Source of the DNA: an uncultured Gammaproteobacteria bacterium
Lineage (GTDB): Bacteria; Pseudomonadota; Gammaproteobacteria; JAADHQ01
Assembly: GCA_947258755.1 (NCBI GenBank)
Contig: CAMYJO010000014.1
Location: forward strand, 62,001 to 126,000
Reading direction: 5' to 3'
Length of the DNA stretch: 64,000 nucleotides
Shown here: piece after piece, positions 55,452-61,562 of the stretch
How positions within the stretch are numbered: position 1 is the stretch's first letter
Layout of the letters: each line of letters starts with the position of its first letter
Translations under genes and position numbers: made by a program
Notes under the pieces: generated by a model
Told to the model about the DNA's origin: nothing
What the model saw: only the letters and a program-made list of their open reading frames with translations
Database searches by the model: none

Positions 55452-55487
55452 AATTAATATCAACAACTGAGATCCCGCAGATCAAAA
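55452..55487. repeat. 36-bp direct repeat, right copy
   Basis: Second copy of the repeat at 52065-52100, differing at two positions, in direct orientation and 3,387 bp away. It is followed by AGGGATCAG, a REP-like core. The remaining intergenic sequence up to 55610 shows no gene. Confidence 0.8.
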
Positions 55488-55610
55488 AGGGATCAGCCTC
55501 GTTTCAAAAATCAAGGCGGCCACGCTTTTTGCTGTTATTATTACTATTGAACCACGCAAGCCTATTATTGTCATAACGTACAGTATCGTTTATATATTAA
55601 TGAGGTCACA

Positions 55611-56129
55611 ATGTCTGTCAATACGAATCATATGATAATCAAGCTGTTAATTGGATTTATGTTACTTATTAGTGCGGCTGTAGTCCATGCCAGCTCTTTA
55701 ACTGACATGGATGGAAACCCGGCCAGTATTGCGGATTATAGTGGCAAAGGTAAATGGCTGGTTGTCATGTTCTGGGCTTCTGACTGCCATATATGTAACA
55801 AGGAGGCTCATCAGTATGTTGATCTGCAGGAGCGTAACAATGATAATGGAAATATTCAGATACTGGGTATCACTACTGACGGCCTGGAAAACAAGGATGC
55901 TTCATTAGCATATATAAATGAACATAAACTGAATTTCCCCAACCTGACGGGTACGCTTGAGGCCATCTCAGGTATATATTATGACCAGATCGGTGAGCAC
56001 CTTATGGGCACGCCAACATTTCTGATCTATAACCCTGAAGGCAAGATCCGAGCTGCACAAGGTGGCGCTGTCCCTGCTACCAGCATTGAAAATTTCATTG
56101 AAAATAATTCTATAGCACGCTACAAATAA
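55611..56129 (+). CDS. TlpA-like periplasmic thioredoxin
   Basis: The 172-residue protein has a signal peptide (about 1-28, LLIGFMLLISAAVVHAS) and a thioredoxin domain of the TlpA/ResA class: active site FWASDCHICNKEAHQY with CHIC, the inserted helix and strand (ILGITTDGLENKDASLAYIN) and the cis-proline loop MGTPTFLIYNPEGK. It probably acts as a periplasmic thiol-disulfide reductase. A GAGGTCACA ribosome site precedes the ATG at 55611. Monocistronic; no cytochrome c maturation genes are nearby. Confidence 0.88.
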   Translation: MSVNTNHMIIKLLIGFMLLISAAVVHASSLTDMDGNPASIADYSGKGKWLVVMFWASDCHICNKEAHQYVDLQERNNDNGNIQILGITTDGLENKDASLAYINEHKLNFPNLTGTLEAISGIYYDQIGEHLMGTPTFLIYNPEGKIRAAQGGAVPATSIENFIENNSIARYK

Positions 56130-56143
56130 TGAAAGCCTACGTC

Positions 56144-56209
56144 GATTAAAGGGGGCGGTGACAAATGAAAATACAAATGCTTCTCAGTTGTCACCGAGCC
56201 CTTTTATTC
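56144..56209. repeat. 66-bp REPIN-like element, copy 1
   Basis: The element has inverted arms AAAGGGGGCGGTGACAA (56148-56164) and TTGTCACCGAGCCCTTTT (56188-56205). It is nearly identical to 57081-57146, differing at only a few positions over 66 bp. Its right end reaches the stop codon of the minus-strand VOC gene, so it can also act as that gene's terminator. Confidence 0.8.
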
Positions 56210-56588
56210 ATTGCGCAATTCGTTGCCCGAATGTAATGCGGTTTCCGTCTGGATCCGCAACAGAGAATTCTTCCATTCCCCAGGTTTGCGCTACAGGCTC
56301 CATAGTTATCCCTGATTTTTCTTGTACTTTGAGACCATTATTACGAAATACGTTATAAAGCTCGTGAAGATCTTTGACTCGTACATAAATTACGTTCCCA
56401 AACACACCATCAACAGCATGTTGCGAAATATGGATATACCCATCTCCCCTTTTTAAAAAGGCGTACTTAGACAGTACCGACTCGGGATCTGGATCCGGAG
56501 CCTGAACCACCTCAAAATCTAATATGCTGCCATAAAAATGTAGAGAAGCTTTGATATCGCTGCTTTTTATAAATGGTTCTATTGACAT
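56208..56588 (-). CDS. VOC-family (glyoxalase/bleomycin-resistance-like) protein
   Basis: The 126-residue single-domain protein has the VOC pattern: SIEPFIKSSDIKASLHFYGS, a middle YIHISQHAV and NVIYVRVKDLHELYNVFR, and the end MEEFSVADPDGNRITFGQRI. Single VOC domains pair to form the active dimer. The fold includes glyoxalase I, bleomycin-binding proteins and dioxygenases; substrate is unknown. The stop codon overlaps the 66-bp repeat element. Confidence 0.85.
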   Translation of the reverse strand: MSIEPFIKSSDIKASLHFYGSILDFEVVQAPDPDPESVLSKYAFLKRGDGYIHISQHAVDGVFGNVIYVRVKDLHELYNVFRNNGLKVQEKSGITMEPVAQTWGMEEFSVADPDGNRITFGQRIAQ

Positions 56589-56643
56589 AAATGCTCCCTG
56601 CTTTTGATTTTTAATTCGAACGTTTGAGCTAAGAGGCCGAGCG

Positions 56644-57018
56644 TTAGCGAGGTCCTAGCGTGGGCGAATGCCCTTGCGACTTAAGTGATTTGTTATATTG
56701 CTGTACGTAGGTATTATACTTGCTTGCCCATTCCTCTAGTGCCTGAGCATTCTTTGATGCTTTTTTCCCAAACATTTCATCGCAGTTGTCACCTAAAACA
56801 CGAGGATTAACTTTAGGTGGTCCTTTCCCTTTATAACTGGGCATACCAAGAAAACACTGAGCTACCATAATTAGACGAAAGTCACCTTTATTAATAGCAA
56901 TTTTAGCTGATTCAATTGGATCTGTGCTCAGAATGTCTTTATCAGTACCTGGATATTTCTCCCATGCAAATATATTTGTAGCAACTAAAATAAACGAAAT
57001 AAGTACAATTAGTTTCAT
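56644..57018 (-). CDS. Exported protein of unknown function, 124 residues
   Basis: A signal peptide (MKLIVLISFILVATNIFA) precedes a mature domain with two cysteines (VAQCFLGM and GDNCDEMF) that could form a disulfide, a Gly/Lys/Pro-rich loop (YKGKGPPKVNPR) and a helical end (QALEEWASKYNTYVQQYNKS). I recognise no family. It lies 55 nt upstream of the VOC gene on the same strand and could be cotranscribed. Confidence 0.65.
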   Translation of the reverse strand: MKLIVLISFILVATNIFAWEKYPGTDKDILSTDPIESAKIAINKGDFRLIMVAQCFLGMPSYKGKGPPKVNPRVLGDNCDEMFGKKASKNAQALEEWASKYNTYVQQYNKSLKSQGHSPTLGPR

Positions 57019-57080
57019 TATAAATTTCCTACAGAAATATAACGCTTAGTTCTACTGACCGTAACACGGCGTGGTTTTTG

Positions 57081-57146
57081 GATTAAAGGGGTCGGTGACA
57101 AATGAAAATACGAATGCTTCTCAATTGTCACCGACCCCTTTTATTC
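57081..57146. repeat. 66-bp REPIN-like element, copy 2
   Basis: Arms AAAGGGGTCGGTGACAA (57085-57101) and TTGTCACCGACCCCTTTT (57125-57142) pair almost perfectly. It begins GATTAAAGGGG and ends CCCCTTTTATTC as in copy 1. It lies 2 nt past the stop of the methyltransferase gene, again in terminator position. Confidence 0.82.
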
Positions 57147-57148
57147 TT

Positions 57149-57805
57149 TTATTCCTTCTTCTCCCACTGAAAAATACGCATTGGTGGAATGTTAAGAAAC
57201 TCTGTCGTAGTCTGCCCAGATCCTAGGAAAGGCTGGCATAAAGTAGCGACTCGATTACTCACTTGGTATGCTATGAAGCGTCCGTTAGGGGTAAGTTGAG
57301 ATGATATGGCTTTGAGGATTTGAGTTCCCGTGCTACGATTCATGGTAGAAAACGGAATACCAGAAATTACTACATTCGGGGCACCTAGGTCATATAAAGA
57401 AATAATTTCCTTGAGCTTATACGCACTGCCAAAGTGTGCTATTAATCGATCGTCCTCAATGTTTTCTAACAGAGTATGAAAATGTGGATTAATTTCGATG
57501 CTAAGAAGTTTGGCGTGCTCTGGCATCGCACGTAGTATTGCACGAGTAATACCTCCTGTTCCGGCACCTAACTCTACAACAACATTGGCTGAAGCAATTC
57601 CCGCAGCCGCAACAATTCGCCGCTCCAGGTAACGAGAGCTTGGAATAATTGATCCAATCTGAAGAGGATGTTTCAAGAACTCTTGAATAAAAACCAACCC
57701 GCCATCCACTTTATAATTAATTGGTATTTTGTTTGGCATCCACCTAATTCCAAAAATTGATAGCCTAACAGTTGTATTAACGAGAACCCGTGTCTCGTTA
57801 TTCAT
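57149..57805 (-). CDS. Class I SAM methyltransferase, phospholipid N-methyltransferase-like
   Basis: The 218-residue enzyme has the SAM-binding motif VVVELGAGTGGITRAILRAM, the acidic end of strand 2 (LLSIEINPHFHTLL) and a motif IV segment NVVISGIPFSTM. The N-terminal HPLQIGSIIPSSRYLERRIV is characteristic of the PmtA-like/rRNA-dimethylase-like group that methylates phosphatidylethanolamine. Membrane-lipid methylation is therefore the likeliest role, not proven. Monocistronic; the REPIN-like element forms its terminator. Confidence 0.82.
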   Translation of the reverse strand: MNNETRVLVNTTVRLSIFGIRWMPNKIPINYKVDGGLVFIQEFLKHPLQIGSIIPSSRYLERRIVAAAGIASANVVVELGAGTGGITRAILRAMPEHAKLLSIEINPHFHTLLENIEDDRLIAHFGSAYKLKEIISLYDLGAPNVVISGIPFSTMNRSTGTQILKAISSQLTPNGRFIAYQVSNRVATLCQPFLGSGQTTTEFLNIPPMRIFQWEKKE

Positions 57806-57926
57806 TTTTATGCGATTGATTATCGACTATATGAACACCCATCATAATATTGACAAACCCCCATATCAATACCATTATTAACACTATTCAATAAGGACGA
57901 TTCTCAACGGTTATAAGGAGTTATCC

Positions 57927-58061
57927 ATGCCCAAACCTTGCTCCAGCCAGGTTTCACTTGAAGCCACGCCCTACTACCATTGCATCTCCCGTTGTGTCCG
58001 TCGCGCCTTTCTCTGTGGTACAAATCAAGAGCTCATCTGGACTGCCTTGACGATTGGGTAA
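57927..58061 (+). pseudogene. RAYT (REP-associated tyrosine transposase, Y1_Tnp) relic
   Basis: An intact AAGGAG ribosome site and ATG start a 44-residue frame whose first ~33 residues match the RAYT N-terminus ([20 protein letters not shown], then FLCG). It then ends in [10 protein letters not shown] and a stop, whereas full RAYTs have about 250-330 residues including the catalytic tyrosine. The gene is therefore truncated or internally deleted. Its presence explains the many REP-like hairpins from 42 to 57 kb, which such transposases are known to mobilise. Confidence 0.8.
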
Positions 58062-58158
58062 GTGTAGCGTAGATTCATTGTACAGAGTTATGCGTAGATT
58101 CTTGTCTCGATTCATATTCACATCATGATTCAGTCAACTGATACAAGAAGGATTGAGC

Positions 58159-59970
58159 ATGTCCTCCTACAAACCGGCGTTTACAATCACCATGATATTC
58201 GCCTCACTGATGCCAGGACTGTCAGCAGCTGCCAATAGTGAGTCAACGACTCAGATTGATCTGCTCACCGCCATTAGTGTTGCCGTTATCGCCGCAGCAA
58301 TAACCACAATCCTGTTTTATCGAATAAAACTACCTGCCCTACTCGCCTATATTGTCAGTGGTGTCCTGATCGCTGGTTTTTCCGGACAATACTTTGGCCA
58401 TTCCCTGAACCTGATCGAGGAGGTGTCGCACATCGGATTGGTGTTTCTGCTGTTCATCATTGGCCTAGAAATGGACCTCAAGGGCATTAAACGACTGGGA
58501 CCGAAGGTTGGCATTGCCATGGTTTTACAGGCACCTCTTACTTTCGCGACGATCTATGCCCTGCAATGGGGCGCACAAGCACTTGGCGTAAATCCCGTCG
58601 GCCTGGGCAGCAATCCCGAATCCTGGCTCTTCTATGCCGTGGCGTGCAGTCTCGGCAGCACTGCCGTCGTAGTCAAACTGCTGGGTGACAAATTCGATCT
58701 TGGATCCCAGGCCGGCAAGATCACTGTACTGACCCTGATTATCGAGGATATCTGGGCTATCAGCGCGCTGTCCTACGTGCAATCCCAGTCTCACCAGAGC
58801 AGTGGAGGCATCTGGTTTATGCTCGCGAGCGGTATCGTACTGGCTTTGGTGCTTGTGCTTACCAGCCGCTTCATTTTGTCGCGCATTATGTCACTGATGG
58901 CACGTTCACCGGACTTGCTGACACTGATGGCATTGGGCTGGTGCTTTCTGTGTGCCACCGGGTTTTCAAGTTTAGGGTTATCGGCTGAAATGGGGGCTCT
59001 GCTGGCGGGCGTTACCATCAGAAGGCATCCTGAACATATAGAAGTACAGTCAAAAGTTACCAGCCTGCGGGATTTTTTTATGGCACTTTTTTTCGTCGCA
59101 TTGGGGATATCATTACCAAAGCCTACCGTGGAAATCCTGCTGGATGCAGCAGCGCTTACGGGTATCGCCATATTAGCACGTCTGTTTATCTTTACACCCA
59201 TCCTGCTTGCTGCGCGACAGGGATTTATCGTCTCGATCACTGCATCAATCAACCTGGCCCAGATCAGTGAGTTTTTATTGCTGCTGATTCCAATTGGAAT
59301 TGCACAGGGTATGCTCGACATTGAAGATCAGATGGTGCTTTCCTATGCGCTTATGATGTCAGTCGTCATTGCTGCCTTTGCTATCAACAATAATTACGGT
59401 ATTGCTATCGCACTGCAACGCATTATACGCCGAAAAGAAAAACTGGAGCCAACCAGTATACAAGCTGGCGGCTCTACAGGTCATACAGACAAGGAAATTA
59501 TTATACTGGGTTACTTTGTCAATACGGATGCAATCGTACGTCAGCTAGAAAAAGACGGCTCTGAGCTGCTCACCAAAATACTTGTAATAGACTTCAATAT
59601 CGATGGTCATAAACACATCAAGGAACACGGCCTACAGGTTGTGTATGGCGATATCAGCAATCCCCATGTACTTCGTGAGCTAGGTGTTTGTGATGCCAAG
59701 GTCGTCATATCAACGATACCTGATGCTTTCCTGCACGGTACACGTAATGAAAAACTGCTTGAAATAATTAGAAGACTGAATCCAACATGCAATATCATCA
59801 CTACCAGTCTTGGTGCAGAATCGAGAGAAATACTGCTGAAAAAAGGATCATTTGCCTGTATTTCCGCTCCTGATGAATGTGCACCGGCTTTTACCCAGGC
59901 TATACAGGATGCATTGACAGATTACGAACACAGGTATCCCGGCATGACCGATTCAACTACTCCCGGATAA
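58159..59970 (+). CDS. CPA2-family cation/proton antiporter with RCK-like domain
   Basis: ATG 58159 follows AAGGA by ~7 nt; a TTG two codons earlier is less likely. The 603-residue protein has a signal-like first span, then a KefB/KefC-type 12-span exchanger domain (LLAYIVSGVLIAGF, LFIIGLEMDLKGIKRLGPKV, LGSTAVVVKLLGDKFDLG, ALLAGVTIRRHPEHIE). The C-terminus resembles a TrkA-N/RCK domain (IIILGYFVNTDAIVRQLEKD, VVYGDISNPHVLRELGVCDA), but the nucleotide-binding GxGxxG is replaced by GYFVNT. K+ or Na+ exchange is the family role. Ligand gating by NAD(H) may be lost. Confidence 0.9.
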   Translation: MSSYKPAFTITMIFASLMPGLSAAANSESTTQIDLLTAISVAVIAAAITTILFYRIKLPALLAYIVSGVLIAGFSGQYFGHSLNLIEEVSHIGLVFLLFIIGLEMDLKGIKRLGPKVGIAMVLQAPLTFATIYALQWGAQALGVNPVGLGSNPESWLFYAVACSLGSTAVVVKLLGDKFDLGSQAGKITVLTLIIEDIWAISALSYVQSQSHQSSGGIWFMLASGIVLALVLVLTSRFILSRIMSLMARSPDLLTLMALGWCFLCATGFSSLGLSAEMGALLAGVTIRRHPEHIEVQSKVTSLRDFFMALFFVALGISLPKPTVEILLDAAALTGIAILARLFIFTPILLAARQGFIVSITASINLAQISEFLLLLIPIGIAQGMLDIEDQMVLSYALMMSVVIAAFAINNNYGIAIALQRIIRRKEKLEPTSIQAGGSTGHTDKEIIILGYFVNTDAIVRQLEKDGSELLTKILVIDFNIDGHKHIKEHGLQVVYGDISNPHVLRELGVCDAKVVISTIPDAFLHGTRNEKLLEIIRRLNPTCNIITTSLGAESREILLKKGSFACISAPDECAPAFTQAIQDALTDYEHRYPGMTDSTTPG

Positions 59971-60019
59971 GCCAGCTAATTGCAAACGGGGCATGTGCGG
60001 CATGTTCTCCACGTCGATC

Positions 60020-60157
60020 TCAGACCATGTCCGAACCCACGGTCGCGGTGAGGTAGACGATGGCGATACTGAGCAGAGATACAGTGAAGGAACCGACACG
60101 GATGATCTGCGAGGTACGATGGCCGACGCGTACGGCAAATTCATCGCGCAATTGCAT
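60020..60157 (-). other. Membrane-anchored coding remnant, 45 residues
   Basis: In the 412-bp gap before the diguanylate cyclase, a minus-strand frame encodes MQLRDEFAVRVGHRTSQIIR followed by a hydrophobic span (VGSFTVSLLSIAIVYLTATV) and stops. Protein-like sequence continues in another frame (EIDVENMPHMPRL). It looks like the N-terminus of a decayed membrane protein. I see no ribosome site. Confidence 0.3.
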
Positions 60158-60382
60158 GTCGAACCAACCGCTGCAATGCTCATCTTTGGTTCAGTGTTTG
60201 CCTGACGACTAATATAATTAACGTTCTGGCTAGCTGTATTGCGGCGATAGATTTAGTTTCTAATTTCAATGACGAGTTATTCACTTTAATTGTTCAGGAC
60301 ACTTGCCCGAATAAGCCCATGTTCATGCGATTGTGTTAATATAGGCTACCAAAACCGTACAATGTCATATTGATATGAATTT

Positions 60383-61366
60383 ATGAAACGATTATCCGAA
60401 CCGGCAACTCCGGAGAAATTAGCAAACCTGTTTATATTTGATGGTGTTGATCCCGATATCATTCAATGGATTGCATCCTACTGCTCGGTTTACGAATTAG
60501 ACCAGGATGAAGTCCTGCTCAAACGGGGTCAACGTAATCATGCGTTGTATGTGGTGCTTAATGGCCGGTTACGCATCCAGTTGAAAAAAGGCGAAGGCCC
60601 CGCCCTCTCCCACATTGGCGAAGGACGCAGTGTCGGTGAAATGTCTGCTCTGGAAGAAGAGTATACCTCAGCGTCCGTAATCGCGGACTGTACCTCGCAC
60701 GTACTCAGGATCGAGAACAACGTTCTCTGGAACCTGATAGATCAATCCAGCATTATCGCGAGGAACCTGCTGCGGATGTTGTGTACCCGTGTACGGTATG
60801 ACAATTACACCATATCTGAAACCAAAAAATTGCAACAAAAATACGAAGCCAAATCGAATATCGATATCCTGACCAAGTTGAGAAACCGAAGATGGCTGGA
60901 AGAAAGCTTTGATAACTATCTTGCAGCCCATGGGCCAATTTGCCTATTGATGATCGATATCGACCACTTCAAGGATTATAACGATAAATACGGGCACCTG
61001 GCTGGTGATCAAGCCATTGCATCGGTTGCCAATGTCATTCGCACCTCCCTGAATGAGAATGATATTGCAATCCGCTATGGTGGTGAAGAATATGCAATGA
61101 TCCTTTCCCAAACCGGACTGGAGTATGCAAAGCAAGCAACGGAACAGTTACTGAAGAAAGTCCAGCAGCAGAAAATCAAGGACCAACAGGGATGCCCATT
61201 ACCTTCCGTGACCGTATCGATTGGCCTGGCGCAATATGTCACAGGCGAAAACCGAGACAGCCTGATCGCACGTGCCGATACTGCTCTGTATGATGCTAAA
61301 AGAACCGGCAGGAACCGGTACTCCCTTGCTGACACCGTCCAGGTCCATCCCGCACCGGGTGTTTAA
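60383..61366 (+). CDS. Diguanylate cyclase with cyclic-nucleotide-binding domain
   Basis: The 327-residue protein has an N-terminal cNMP-binding domain (about 15-135: LKRGQRNHALYVVLNGRLRI, HIGEGRSVGEMSALEEEYTS) and a GGDEF domain (about 155-315) with DILTKLRNRRWLEESF, LLMIDIDHFKDYNDKYGHLA and the active-site loop GGEEY (233-237). It should make c-di-GMP under control of a bound cyclic nucleotide or another ligand. The product-inhibition I-site (RxxD) is replaced by NEND, so feedback inhibition is probably absent. Cytoplasmic and monocistronic. Confidence 0.92.
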   Translation: MKRLSEPATPEKLANLFIFDGVDPDIIQWIASYCSVYELDQDEVLLKRGQRNHALYVVLNGRLRIQLKKGEGPALSHIGEGRSVGEMSALEEEYTSASVIADCTSHVLRIENNVLWNLIDQSSIIARNLLRMLCTRVRYDNYTISETKKLQQKYEAKSNIDILTKLRNRRWLEESFDNYLAAHGPICLLMIDIDHFKDYNDKYGHLAGDQAIASVANVIRTSLNENDIAIRYGGEEYAMILSQTGLEYAKQATEQLLKKVQQQKIKDQQGCPLPSVTVSIGLAQYVTGENRDSLIARADTALYDAKRTGRNRYSLADTVQVHPAPGV

Positions 61367-61372
61367 TGGGAG

Positions 61373-61397
61373 GTTTCTTCGCTCTACTCGCAATGAC
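61373..61397. repeat. REP-like CTCGCAATGAC element
   Basis: GTTTCTTCGCTCTACTCGCA followed by ATGAC is a diverged copy of the element at 19241-19266. It lies 7 nt past the stop of the diguanylate cyclase. Confidence 0.4.
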
Positions 61398-61562
61398 ACG
61401 GGAAGAACTGGTTAGCCTGTATATTAGAATACCTGCATATGATGTTATGTGACTTTCGCTGATTCTGCCCTGTTCATCATCGACTACCTTATTTAATGGT
61501 AGAGTAGTTGGGGTCAATAAATAACTGATTAGCAAATAAAATAACGGGCTATCTAGGTAAGC

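Noticed and set aside
59993..60205. 70-codon plus-strand frame after the antiporter
   Set aside because: The opposite strand shows a better membrane-protein remnant and this frame has no ribosome site or domain.
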